Below are positions 7,500 through 16,514 of a stretch of 37,233 bases of DNA, piece by piece. The translations under genes were made by a program, and so were the position numbers. The stretch's first letter is position 1; the number at the start of each line of letters is the position of its first letter. The notes under the pieces were generated by a model, which made no database searches, was not told the DNA's origin, and saw only the letters and a program-made list of their open reading frames with translations. This DNA is from Deltaproteobacteria bacterium. GTDB taxonomy: Bacteria > UBA10199 > DSSB01. The stretch covers positions 1-37,233 of the forward strand of contig JACKPJ010000009.1 of assembly GCA_024233625.1 (NCBI GenBank), written 5' to 3'.

Positions 7500-10375
7500 G
7501 AAAAAAGGTACTCAACATCTGCCTGAGATAAACTCTTTCCTAAAGCAGAATCCACGCTCAACAATTCTTTTGCTAAAGATTTTTTACGCTCTTGTAGATG
7601 AAGAATTTTTTCTTCAACAGAATTTTTAGTGATTAACTTATAAGAAAAAACGTGTTTCTTTTGACCGATACGATGCACACGATCCGTCGCTTGATCTTGC
7701 ACAGCTGGATTCCACCACGGATCATAATGAATCACATAAGAAGCCCCCGTCAGGTTAAGTCCAGTTCCACCCGCGCGCAGACTGACTAAAAAGATAGGAA
7801 TATCTGCATTTTCATTAAAACGTTTCACTTTTTCATCACGACGCCGAGTACGACCATCGAGATACTCGTAAGGTATTTTTTCTTTTTCGAGCCAATTGCG
7901 CAAGAGTGTCAGCATTTCAACAAATTGGCTAAAAACCAAAATACGATGACCTTCATCAATGACTTCGGTCACTAACTCTTTAAAGGCTTCCATTTTCCCT
8001 GAACTATGATCTCGCTTTTGAAATGAAGGTCCCAACAACTCTGGATGACAACAAACCTGACGCAAACGCAGTAAAGCAGTTAAGATAGAGACTTGGCTGC
8101 GTTCAATACCCCGTTTTTCAACTTCAGAAAACACCTGACGTCGACAAGCTGCCATCACCTCTTGATATAGCTTTTCCTGAGCGGGAGTCATTTCACAATA
8201 GTTTGTTATTTCTGTCTTGGGTGGTAATTCACTTGCCACTTCATCCTTAAGCCGCCTCATAACAAAAGGGTAAATGCGCTTTCTAAGTCGTTCAAGGTGT
8301 TCTTTACTTTGTTGTCCCTCAATCGGTTGTTGATACTTACGTTGAAAGTGAGGATAACTCCCCAAAAAGCCTGGCATTAAAAAATCAAATATCGACCAAA
8401 GTTCGGAGAGACGATTTTCTAGAGGTGTCCCCGAAAGAGCCCAACGCTGCCGCGCTTTGAGTTCTTTTACCAAAAGTGCAGTTTTACTTCGATAGTTTTT
8501 AATATTTTGCGCTTCATCTAAGATCACAGCTCCCCAATCTAAGTTAGAAAGCACCTCGACATCACGCCTGAATAATGCATAGCTCGTAATGATCAGATCA
8601 TAATCTTTTAATCTATCAAAAAACTCTTTACGCTCAGGACCATTGAGCACTAACACTTTCATCTCAGGCACAAATTTTTCTGCTTCATTCATCCAATTAA
8701 AAACAACCGAAGTGGGTGCCAAAACTAAATTTGGCATTTTGCCAAAAAGGTTTTTACTTGCTTGTAAATAAGTTAAGGTCTGAATGGTCTTTCCCAAACC
8801 CATGTCATCAGCCAAAATACCATGAAATTTATACTGATGCAAAAAAGACATCCAGCTAAACCCATGGTGTTGATACTCACGTAGCTGAGCATTTAAATTA
8901 TGCGGTAACTCAGCTAAAGGAATTTGCTGCGTATGTCTCAAAGCATTAATCATCGATTGAATTTCTCGTTCTTGCCCCCAATCCATACTAATGAGTTCAT
9001 TAAGGTAAGCTGCATGATAACGAGAAAACTTCAGCTCACCAGATTCCTCAACAACGGCTTCGATATCACCTAATTTATCTTCAAACTGCTGAATTTCTTC
9101 TAGATTAAGTTTGACAATACCTTTTTCAGGCAATTGTAAATAACGTTGACCTTGAGCCGCTAAACTCTGCACCACTTCATAAGGAACCTCTATACCATCG
9201 ATCTCAAAGCCCAATTGCATTTCTAACCAATCAATCGAAGACTTCGTGGCCCTCGCCTTCAATTGTTCAGCACCTAACTCACCCAGCATGCGAAAGCTTT
9301 TTAAGTTTTCTTCACCTTTAAAAGATTCACTCTTTTGCATTTCTGGCAAAAACTCAGAAACAAAGTCAAAAGCATCTGCTCCTAAAGTCTCAAAGCGTGT
9401 AGGACCTACTCGCTTAAAGCCCTGCTCATAAAACTCTTTAAGCACTTTTTTTTCCATTTCTAGATCACGTCGAACTAATACTACCTTCTGCTCTTTTTGA
9501 ATTTCAGCCATGACATCCGAATCGTTTGCATGAGGGGGAAGTAAAAATTCGTCATAAGAAAACTGAATCTCCAAAATGAGCTTTTGCTTTTCTTCATCTT
9601 CAGAAATTTCATAAACCGTTTTAGCCGGCACTTGCAAAACTTCAGGTAAAGCAAAATCCTCAGGCAAAACAACTTCGGGTTTTTGGGAAAGTAAGGGTAA
9701 GAAATCTTGCACAAAGTCGGCCGCTTCTTCACCTTGCAAAACTAAATGACCGGCTTCATTAAAGTCTTCTAATAAACTAATTAAAGGAGAACTTTTAAGA
9801 GCATAAACAACTTCACCAATCAAAACCCATGCCCTTCTCCCCACAAAAAGTTTTGACTCATAAAATGAAAAATCTTTTTGAATTTCGTCGTCACGAAAAC
9901 TCGCTCTGAGAGAAATAATATTAGACTTTCTATCTTCTAGTTCGACTAATGGAGACAAAAGGTGTTCAGAAAACTGCACAGGCTTTTGACTTTCAAAAAA
10001 CTTTACCTGATGAAAGCGAGCTAATTTTGGCATAAAAAATGCCACATGTTTTTGAGGAATATGGTAATACCCTTCACTTGAATTTAATGAAGCAAAGCGC
10101 AAAAGGTTTTGTAAAAAACGCCGATGGCTAGGGTGCAAATTACTACTGGGAGCTTCATGATGATTTAAACCCAAAGCGTGAATTCCAAATTGCTCAAATT
10201 GAGTTAAATTTTTATTAGCTTGAAAAACCCAAAGTAACATCCCAGTTTTTTTTGGATGAATTCCTATTTGATAATCCAAATGAATAAAATCACCCGATTC
10301 TTGTTCTGCATGATCTAAAGCCTTAGAAAGTTTTTTTAATAAACCGGGATGTTGCTGACTTGATTGATCTTCCAT
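7496..10375 (-). CDS. SNF2-family DEAD/DEAH-box helicase
   Basis: This 959-residue Swi2/Snf2 ATPase belongs to proteins that translocate on double-stranded DNA and remodel DNA-protein complexes. The N-terminal 450 or so residues are not assigned to a domain. The SNF2 ATPase core starts near residue 500: motif I ADDMGLGKTIQT (about 525), motif II VILDEAQNIKN (about 620) and motif III LSGTPLENRL. The C-terminal helicase lobe holds ILVFSQFVEML, SLRAGGTGLNLTGA and the HRIGQ motif with its arginine. The start is ATG with TCAGGA 8 nt upstream. It lies 63 bp downstream of the Wzz-like gene on the same strand, so read-through is possible. Exact cellular role is not visible. Confidence 0.95.
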   Translation of the reverse strand: MEDQSSQQHPGLLKKLSKALDHAEQESGDFIHLDYQIGIHPKKTGMLLWVFQANKNLTQFEQFGIHALGLNHHEAPSSNLHPSHRRFLQNLLRFASLNSSEGYYHIPQKHVAFFMPKLARFHQVKFFESQKPVQFSEHLLSPLVELEDRKSNIISLRASFRDDEIQKDFSFYESKLFVGRRAWVLIGEVVYALKSSPLISLLEDFNEAGHLVLQGEEAADFVQDFLPLLSQKPEVVLPEDFALPEVLQVPAKTVYEISEDEEKQKLILEIQFSYDEFLLPPHANDSDVMAEIQKEQKVVLVRRDLEMEKKVLKEFYEQGFKRVGPTRFETLGADAFDFVSEFLPEMQKSESFKGEENLKSFRMLGELGAEQLKARATKSSIDWLEMQLGFEIDGIEVPYEVVQSLAAQGQRYLQLPEKGIVKLNLEEIQQFEDKLGDIEAVVEESGELKFSRYHAAYLNELISMDWGQEREIQSMINALRHTQQIPLAELPHNLNAQLREYQHHGFSWMSFLHQYKFHGILADDMGLGKTIQTLTYLQASKNLFGKMPNLVLAPTSVVFNWMNEAEKFVPEMKVLVLNGPERKEFFDRLKDYDLIITSYALFRRDVEVLSNLDWGAVILDEAQNIKNYRSKTALLVKELKARQRWALSGTPLENRLSELWSIFDFLMPGFLGSYPHFQRKYQQPIEGQQSKEHLERLRKRIYPFVMRRLKDEVASELPPKTEITNYCEMTPAQEKLYQEVMAACRRQVFSEVEKRGIERSQVSILTALLRLRQVCCHPELLGPSFQKRDHSSGKMEAFKELVTEVIDEGHRILVFSQFVEMLTLLRNWLEKEKIPYEYLDGRTRRRDEKVKRFNENADIPIFLVSLRAGGTGLNLTGASYVIHYDPWWNPAVQDQATDRVHRIGQKKHVFSYKLITKNSVEEKILHLQERKKSLAKELLSVDSALGKSLSQADVEYLFS

Positions 10376-10438
10376 GATAAAAATCCTGAAACGCTAATAT
10401 TCTTGATGTTTTCTAATTCTAATGATTTTTTAAAATTA

Positions 10439-11629
10439 TTATGAGAGCTCACTGCCTCGAACTTTTCTAATATATTCTTGAAAGAAAATGAATAGAATCG
10501 ATATGAGCAGGCCCGCTCCAAGCCCTATTGGCAAAAAAACTTTATATAAAGGAAAACTATGTCGAAAAGGCACAATAGCCTCATCAATAATTTGAAATCC
10601 CAACTCGTCTTTTTTCTCTTCAGCTCGAGCATAACGCACCTGCTGATTAAGCAACATGTGAGAGCGATTAAGCAGTTCTTTATTAAGTGCCAAATACTCT
10701 AAATACACTTGACCAGGAATTTGGGTCATCGAACTTGTGCTTTGTTTTTTAGCAATTTTTTCACCGCTTTCATCACCTGAAATATTATTTAAACGCTGTT
10801 TTAAAATTTCTTCTATGCTGGGCAAATTCTCGGCTTCTTCGGTTGGAATATTAATTTTAGGAATACTACTGGAAACATTGAACTTTGAGTAGAACTCAGA
10901 AATATCTTTACCTGCCTGCAGTATTTCTTTTTGGTTTTTAATAAACTCTTGTTCTAAAAAAATCCTTTTTCTTTTTTGAACAGTCAAAGCATGCTCTTCG
11001 ATAAAATTTTGCAACTCAACAACCATTGCATTGGCGACCTGCGCAGCTAATTTAGGATCTTTTAGAGTCACTTCGATTTTAATCAAACCAGTTTTTTTCT
11101 CAAGGTCAACATCGACCACTTTATCTTTAAATTTTTTAACAGCATCTTCCATAACCGGAACTGGCTTCAGCCCAAGCCATGCCGAATGAAATTCTTTTTT
11201 ATTTTCGTCCCATTGATTTGCAAAAATCACCTTCATTAAATCAAACTGCTCAATGATTTTTTCGGACAAATGACGACTTTTAAGAATTCCTAATAATTGT
11301 TTATTTTTGCTTCCTCCTCCCTCCCCGATCTTATCTCCAATACCTGGAATTGCACTCAATTGATCTGCCATACCATCCATTAAACCACCCGATTTTTCTT
11401 TAATAGGCAATAAACTGACTTGAGAGCTATACTTCTTGGGAAGAAAAAAAGCTAAAGAAAATGCCAGCAGAGTAAAAAACAAAGTCACAAAAAAAATTGA
11501 CCACTTGCGACGACCCATGACTCTTAATATATGTAAAAGGTTCACCTCTTCTTCTTTCGGCTGCAAAACATACATCGGCATCAACTGAGAGTTTTGTAAA
11601 TTTTTATTTTCTTGATTTGAAGAACTCAT
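10439..11629 (-). CDS. Wzz/GNVR-type polysaccharide chain-length determinant
   Basis: This 396-residue inner-membrane polysaccharide co-polymerase sets chain length or couples synthesis to export. It has the classical layout: a cytoplasmic N terminus, TM1 about 44-66 (WSIFFVTLFFTLLAFSLAFF), a large periplasmic part with coiled-coil helices about 190-330, and TM2 about 368-390 near the C terminus. The N-terminal Wzz region LLPIKEKSGGLMDGMADQL is followed by conserved ILKSRHLSEKII. No Walker motifs are present, so any tyrosine kinase partner must be separate. It starts 7 bp after the Wza-like gene, forming a two-gene operon. Confidence 0.9.
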   Translation of the reverse strand: MSSSNQENKNLQNSQLMPMYVLQPKEEEVNLLHILRVMGRRKWSIFFVTLFFTLLAFSLAFFLPKKYSSQVSLLPIKEKSGGLMDGMADQLSAIPGIGDKIGEGGGSKNKQLLGILKSRHLSEKIIEQFDLMKVIFANQWDENKKEFHSAWLGLKPVPVMEDAVKKFKDKVVDVDLEKKTGLIKIEVTLKDPKLAAQVANAMVVELQNFIEEHALTVQKRKRIFLEQEFIKNQKEILQAGKDISEFYSKFNVSSSIPKINIPTEEAENLPSIEEILKQRLNNISGDESGEKIAKKQSTSSMTQIPGQVYLEYLALNKELLNRSHMLLNQQVRYARAEEKKDELGFQIIDEAIVPFRHSFPLYKVFLPIGLGAGLLISILFIFFQEYIRKVRGSELS

Positions 11630-11636
11630 TTTTTAC

Positions 11637-12749
11637 CTATTTGTTAATAATCGCCACTGCACTTAAACCTAGGGACGCAATCGTTGTAAGTAAATTAATA
11701 TAGTATTCTGGAGGTAAACGTTTTTCAGGCACAATAATGGTATCACCCGGATTAATCTCACCTGAAAACTCTCCATTTTTTGCAAGAAAAGTCCGGCCAT
11801 CACTCCGCATCACTTTAATTTTTTTCTTCTTTGACATCGGAGTCAGACCACCTGCCATAGTTAGATAATGTCTCAAACTATGATATTGATTAAAGCCAAT
11901 CGGTCCCGGACGCCTCACAGCTCCAATAACATAGATCTGATTTTCGTTTGAGGGATAATAAATATTGTCATTAGGAAGAGTTTTCAAATTGTAATCGAAC
12001 TCATGCTTGGTCAAAAACTTATGAGGGATGACAATAAAATCCCCATCCTCTAATGCAAATTGGGTCATCATCTCAGTCTGGCGAGGAATTTCAAAAATCT
12101 GTTTTTCTTCTCTACCCTGATGCCGAATCACTTTGATAGCTTCTTTTTCACTAGCTCCGACTGTAAACCCACCCGCCAATTGACTTAAAGCATAGAGGCT
12201 ATGTTCAGACTTGATTTCGTAGGTTCCGGGACGTCTCACAGGTCCTTCTATTTCGACAACCTTTTTACGCAGTGGCACAAAAACAACCACATTATCCTGC
12301 AAGTAAGGATTATGAACAAGTTTTCCTTCGGTCTGATAAGCAAATAGATCTAAAACCCTCCCTTTGGTCTCACCTTGCCGACGATATTCCACAAAACGCA
12401 TCGATCCATTAGGATTAATTCCACCAGCCTTTTCAAGTAAGTCCGTTACACGCATCGAAGGAGTCACTTGATAAAGCCCTGGTTTTTTAACTTCACCCAA
12501 AATATGAACTTGATAAGAAAGACTTCTTGCTGGAGAAAGTGAAGCTCCCGGAGTATTTCCCATAGCACCTGGCTGAGAGCCTGCTCCTGAGATATCACCC
12601 GAATTTTGATACAAATACAAGCCACTTGGAGATTGCGCAAATACAGGCCCATAAACTAAGCTATTGATTAAAGTCAAAATTAGCACATAGTAAACCTGAT
12701 ACTTGATCATACGATGAAAAACTAAATGTCGTTGTATATTTTTAGTCAT
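11637..12749 (-). CDS. SLBB-domain polysaccharide export protein (Wza-like)
   Basis: This 370-residue secreted protein probably belongs to the outer-membrane export channel for the polysaccharide. A hydrophobic signal peptide ends near residue 39 (GPVFAQS). Three SLBB (soluble ligand-binding beta-grasp) domains follow: VHILGEVKKPGLYQVTP (about 80), VEIEGPVRRPGTYEIKS (about 165) and IYVIGAVRRPGPIGFNQ (about 272), each ending in an AGG motif. The usual N-terminal poly-export (PES) domain of Wza is not evident, and no lipobox Cys is seen. A hydrophobic C-terminal helix (about 350-368) could be the membrane span. AAGGG lies 5 nt upstream of the ATG. The gene is cotranscribed with the Wzz-like gene. 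Confidence 0.88.
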   Translation of the reverse strand: MTKNIQRHLVFHRMIKYQVYYVLILTLINSLVYGPVFAQSPSGLYLYQNSGDISGAGSQPGAMGNTPGASLSPARSLSYQVHILGEVKKPGLYQVTPSMRVTDLLEKAGGINPNGSMRFVEYRRQGETKGRVLDLFAYQTEGKLVHNPYLQDNVVVFVPLRKKVVEIEGPVRRPGTYEIKSEHSLYALSQLAGGFTVGASEKEAIKVIRHQGREEKQIFEIPRQTEMMTQFALEDGDFIVIPHKFLTKHEFDYNLKTLPNDNIYYPSNENQIYVIGAVRRPGPIGFNQYHSLRHYLTMAGGLTPMSKKKKIKVMRSDGRTFLAKNGEFSGEINPGDTIIVPEKRLPPEYYINLLTTIASLGLSAVAIINK

Positions 12750-13069
12750 AGATGCCCTTACATCAAAAAAACAAGGCTAAAGCAATAGCTTTTGTGGAAA
12801 CTTTTGTATTAATTTTTAAAAACATGGCAACCTTCGGCTGTTTGATCCCTCAGCAGTCAAACGCCTAAATAATTACTTGAGCTATCTCTATAATTTTTCT
12901 AGGAAGAAAATATATAACAATAATGTAAGAATACTCATAGGTTGATAGATATTTATAACTCTAACAACTTATCCAAAACCTTCTTATTAGAAATTAATTT
13001 CTTTATTCAATTTTAATAACTGAAATTTATGAATAATATTATTTTTATTTAGATTACGTTAGCAACTCA
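12750..13069. promoter_or_regulatory. Divergent intergenic region of the polysaccharide locus
   Basis: This 320-bp AT-rich spacer lies between the export operon (minus) and the synthesis operon (plus) and must hold both promoters. It contains the leader ORF, the hairpin at about 12837-12864 and the perfect 14-bp palindrome AGAAATTAATTTCT (12989-13002), a possible operator. No JUMPstart or ops element was found. Confidence 0.5.
12763..12825 (-). CDS. Possible 20-codon leader peptide upstream of the Wza-like gene
   Basis: This small ORF starts at ATG 12825 with GAAGG 5 nt upstream, and it ends in TGA 13 bp before the Wza-like start codon. The product would be 20 residues with a basic start and a hydrophobic end (AIALALFF), so it resembles half a signal peptide. 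Just upstream is a hairpin, GGC-TTTGA paired with TCAAA-GCC. Its stop lies in a T7 run. Skipping one T would join it in frame to the Wza-like ORF. It may be a regulatory leader or chance; it is too short to prove as coding. Confidence 0.35.
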   Translation of the reverse strand: MFLKINTKVSTKAIALALFF

Positions 13070-13753
13070 ATGAATCAAAGCGATTTAAAATCTATCGAAC
13101 TCCTCACAGGAGAAAAATGGGGTAAAACTCGATCAAGCTTGTACAGCAACTACCTCAAAAGGGGCCTCGACCTTCTTTTGATTGTCTTATCTTTGCCTTT
13201 TTTTATCCCTTTGATGCTTTTCTTAAGCCTTTGGATCAAACTGGATTCGAAAGGCCCCATTGTCTATTCTGGCCAACGCATCGGAAAAGACGGAAAGGCG
13301 TTTTCTTGTTTTAAATTTCGCACGATGCACCCTAATGCTGACCAAATCTTAGACGAACTATTAAAAAATAATCCTAACCTTCAAGAAGAATGGAAAAAAG
13401 ATCAAAAGCTGCGACAAGATCCTCGTGTAACACGTGCTGGAAAATGGATTAGAAAACTCAGTATTGACGAATTACCTCAAGTTTTCAATATTTTACGCGG
13501 AGACATGAGTTGGGTAGGACCCCGACCCATAGTGAAAGACGAAATCATTCGCTATGGAGACAAATTTTCATATTATAAACAAGTTAGACCTGGACTCACC
13601 GGACTTTGGCAAGTTAGCGGCCGTAATCATACAAGTTACGAAGAACGCGTCAATCTTGACATGTTCTACGCCCAAAAAATCAATCTTCTGCTTGATTTAA
13701 AAATTATTTTAAAAACTCTTCCAGCTGTATTATTCAGTAAGGGAGCTTATTAA
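13070..13753 (+). CDS. Priming sugar-phosphate transferase (WbaP/WcaJ C-terminal type)
   Basis: This 227-residue monotopic phosphoglycosyl transferase moves a sugar-1-phosphate from a nucleotide sugar to undecaprenyl phosphate, the first membrane step of repeat-unit synthesis. Residues about 28-58 form the re-entrant membrane helix (LLLIVLSLPFFIPLMLFLSL). Family motifs follow in order: YSGQRIGKDGKAF, KFRTM, the catalytic Asp-Glu pair in SIDELPQ, GDMSWVGPRP and RPGLTGLWQVSGR. It lacks the N-terminal multi-TM and CoA-binding-like regions of full-length WbaP, so it is the minimal catalytic form. The donor sugar (Gal, Glc or other) cannot be told. It opens the plus-strand synthesis operon. Confidence 0.93.
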   Translation: MNQSDLKSIELLTGEKWGKTRSSLYSNYLKRGLDLLLIVLSLPFFIPLMLFLSLWIKLDSKGPIVYSGQRIGKDGKAFSCFKFRTMHPNADQILDELLKNNPNLQEEWKKDQKLRQDPRVTRAGKWIRKLSIDELPQVFNILRGDMSWVGPRPIVKDEIIRYGDKFSYYKQVRPGLTGLWQVSGRNHTSYEERVNLDMFYAQKINLLLDLKIILKTLPAVLFSKGAY

Positions 13754-13793
13754 CCTATCCTATTCCTGAGGAATCTATTACGAAGAGTTATCC

Positions 13794-15053
13794 TTGATAA
13801 AGAAGTTATCCCATTATATCTTGAAAAGCGGTCCATTAGTCGCTTCAGAAGCACTGGCTAGACTATCCAGTTATGGTTTGATCGCTTACGTGACTCGAAA
13901 GCTAGGAGCTGAAGGTCTTGGTTTACTGGGCGTTGCTCAAACATTGGGAGCTTATATTATTGCCAGTACAGAAGCGGGCACCAGGCTCATTGGCGCCAAA
14001 CTTTTTGCACAGAAAAACCTTCCTTTCCGTCGATTACTCAGTGCTCTCATACAAAAACGCATGCTCAGTGGCCTCTTTTCCTTTGCTTTAGGTCTCTCTT
14101 ATGTCATTTTTACTTCTTCATTGTCCCAGCAAGAAAAAATCTTTGCAGCATTTTACCTTTTAGCACTGACCCCATATATTTTCTCGGTAGATTGGGCATT
14201 GCACGGCCTCGAAAAATACAAAACTCTCGCCTTATGGAGATTTTTGGTTAACTTTGGCATCTTTAGCCTCTCCATTTTACTGATCAGTTTAAGCCAACTC
14301 AAAATACTTTCTATTCCAATTGCAACTGGAATCAGCTGGACATTTGCAAGCATCTTCTTGCTGCGAATTTTAATAAAAAATCTCAATCGCAAAAACGAAA
14401 ATCTCAATGCAGAACTGACAGAAGAACATAAAAATGAAATTCGCTGGCGCAATCTCCTCCCCCTCGGCTTTGCCTACATCTTTAATTTAATGTTTCACCA
14501 CTTTGACACCCTCATGCTCAACGAAATGAGCAACTTAAGAGAAGTCGGTTTATATAATGGTTCTTATAAATTATTGTTTTTTACCTTCGCCCTCTATCAC
14601 CAAGTGACATATAGCTTATTCCCCAAACTCACACGCTCACAAAAATCGGCAGAAAATTTCAAAAAAATCCTCTACGGAGGACTTGGAGCATTTGTATTTG
14701 GCATCTTGATTTGCTTAATTTATAGAAGTTTTAGTTATTCCATTTTAAACCTCATCTACGGCGATAATCTTTCATCCGCACAACCGATTTTCGAAATACT
14801 TGCCTTAAATTTACCTTTAGAATTTTTCACTTCATGGATTGCTTTATATATTGTCGCTTTAGGACTCAACCGGCTTTCTTTAATTATTTCGCTGATTGGC
14901 ACTATTATCAATATTTTGCTTAACCTTTATCTGATTCCTCAATATCAAGCAGTCGGAGCTTCATGGGCAACGATTATTTCTTATCTTCTAATAAGTACTT
15001 TCTATATAAGCTTCCTGATCTGGTGGAAGAGAAATCAGGGAAAGACAGCTTAA
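13794..15053 (+). CDS. Wzx-type polysaccharide flippase
   Basis: This 419-residue integral membrane protein has about 12 predicted helices and belongs to the polysaccharide-synthesis (MOP) family that flips lipid-linked repeat units to the periplasm. The N-terminal sequence SGPLVASEALARLSSYGLIA and the TRKLGAEGLGLLGVAQTLG region are typical of the family, as is the central LNEMSNLREVGLYNGSYKL. The start is TTG 13794, with GAAGAG 6 nt upstream. The gene follows the priming transferase by 40 bp. Confidence 0.9.
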   Translation: MIKKLSHYILKSGPLVASEALARLSSYGLIAYVTRKLGAEGLGLLGVAQTLGAYIIASTEAGTRLIGAKLFAQKNLPFRRLLSALIQKRMLSGLFSFALGLSYVIFTSSLSQQEKIFAAFYLLALTPYIFSVDWALHGLEKYKTLALWRFLVNFGIFSLSILLISLSQLKILSIPIATGISWTFASIFLLRILIKNLNRKNENLNAELTEEHKNEIRWRNLLPLGFAYIFNLMFHHFDTLMLNEMSNLREVGLYNGSYKLLFFTFALYHQVTYSLFPKLTRSQKSAENFKKILYGGLGAFVFGILICLIYRSFSYSILNLIYGDNLSSAQPIFEILALNLPLEFFTSWIALYIVALGLNRLSLIISLIGTIINILLNLYLIPQYQAVGASWATIISYLLISTFYISFLIWWKRNQGKTA

Positions 15054-15130
15054 ATCTTCGCTCTTGGTTTGACGCGGAGAAACAGAAATAGTATAGCTTC
15101 TTTTGACAAATGCTTCGTAAGTAAATTATG

Positions 15131-15150
15131 AATGAATCATAGGATTCATT
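15131..15150. repeat. Inverted repeat upstream of polymerase gene
   Basis: AATGAATC and GATTCATT are perfect 8-bp arms around ATAG, ending 17 bp before the proposed ATG 15168. It may form an mRNA hairpin at the 5' end of the message or serve as a regulator site. Confidence 0.5.
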
Positions 15151-15167
15151 TAACCTAAAAGAAGATT

Positions 15168-16513
15168 ATGAGTATTATACGGTTTTTTTTTATCTTGGTT
15201 TAATCACCATTTCCTTCGATAACTTTTTAGTCATCGAATTAGGTTTTAACATCCGCTTTGCCCAGATTGCTCTGGCGATCCCTATTTTTTTTAGCCTCAT
15301 CAAAGCCCTTCAATCCGGAAAAGTACATCAGGTCTTGGGATTCGCACCATTTCTTGCATGGACAGGCTTTATTGTGATTTTCACACCTAACACTGGACTC
15401 ATGGTCAGAAATATCGGTTATGCTTTTTGGTTATGTTTTAATGTTCTATTAGTTTTTGCTACTGTTCAACTATTCGATACTCCAGAAAAAATACGCAAAC
15501 TCTGTCAGGTCTATCTCTTTTCATTTTTTGCCATGAGCCTCTTTGGACTGGTGCAATTTGCAATTCCCCTTATTGGAGGACCAGGAATCTATGTTGAACA
15601 GTGGTTTATTCAAGACAAAGTTGCCCGCGTGAATGGCTTCTCCTATGAACCCTCTTATTATGCGACCTATTTGCTCACGGGCTGGTGCCTCCATATGTAT
15701 CTGATTGAAGTTAAACATTCTTGGTTCAATCAAAAATTTCTAAAAACTAGCTTATTTTTTATCACCATCGGCATGGTACTTTCGACTTCTCGTATGGGCT
15801 GGTTATTTCTCGTCGTTTGGTTTCTGCGATTTCCTCTAATGATACTCATCAACTTTGTTCGCGGCGAACTCAAAAAAATCCACTTATATTACTTACTCGG
15901 CGTTTCTGGTTTGATAGCTTCCCTCGTCCTTTTTGTCTATGCCTTCATCGGTTTTGACAACCTTGAAATCATCTTTGCAGGACTCGGCATCATGGACACC
16001 TCAGCGCACTCCTCCGCAACCCGCTGGGAAGGCATGCTAGACACACTCGAAGTCTTCTTGAAAAGCCCGCTCATTGGATATGGTTTAGGAGGAATTTCTT
16101 ATGCGATTGGAAATTTAAATGGCATCAAAGTCGACTCCCTTGAACTAGCAAAGCTTTACGAAGGCGTTTGTATTTATGCTGAAGTCCTCGCAGCAAGCGG
16201 TTTTGTTGGCTTTCTTTTCTTCATCTATTACCAATTCGTATTAATCTATCGCCCGCTTAAATTAGCCTTACAAACTCGCAGCCAAGATTTTAAATATTTG
16301 CTCAAAGGACTCATGTACTCATTTTTATTTCTATTAGCGATCTTGCAACTCAATCAAAATATCCTGCGGCCCTATTTCTGGATGCATGTCGCCATTATTA
16401 GCGCAGCTTATTATTGTACCAAGCAATTAGAATGGCAGAAACAAAAGACTATACAAGAAGTCCATGTAGAACCTGTAAACCTATCAAGTACTACCGAAAA
16501 AATTTTTACTTAA
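15168..16513 (+). CDS. O-antigen polymerase/ligase (Wzy/WaaL-like), 5' end frameshifted at T9
   Basis: This multi-pass membrane protein of the O-antigen ligase/polymerase family probably polymerises repeat units. Typical features are FSYEPSYYATYLL, LSTSRMGWLF and the periplasmic-loop segment SATRWEGMLDTLEVF followed by SPLIGYGLGG. The long open frame ends at 16513 and is open back to 15143. Upstream of TTG 15335 that frame has no ATG, GTG or TTG, yet it encodes clear TM helices. ATG 15168 reads MSIIRFFF in another frame and meets the main frame only if the T9 run (15183-15191) gains one T or the ribosome slips by -1. So the gene is either frameshifted, phase-variable, recoded, or misread at a homopolymer. 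Starting at 15335 would delete the first helices. Confidence 0.8.
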
Positions 16514-16514
16514 T

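Noticed and set aside
12750..13069. JUMPstart/ops element or c-di-GMP riboswitch in the polysaccharide spacer
   Set aside because: Neither the GGCGGTAGCGTG core nor the GEMM consensus could be found on either strand.
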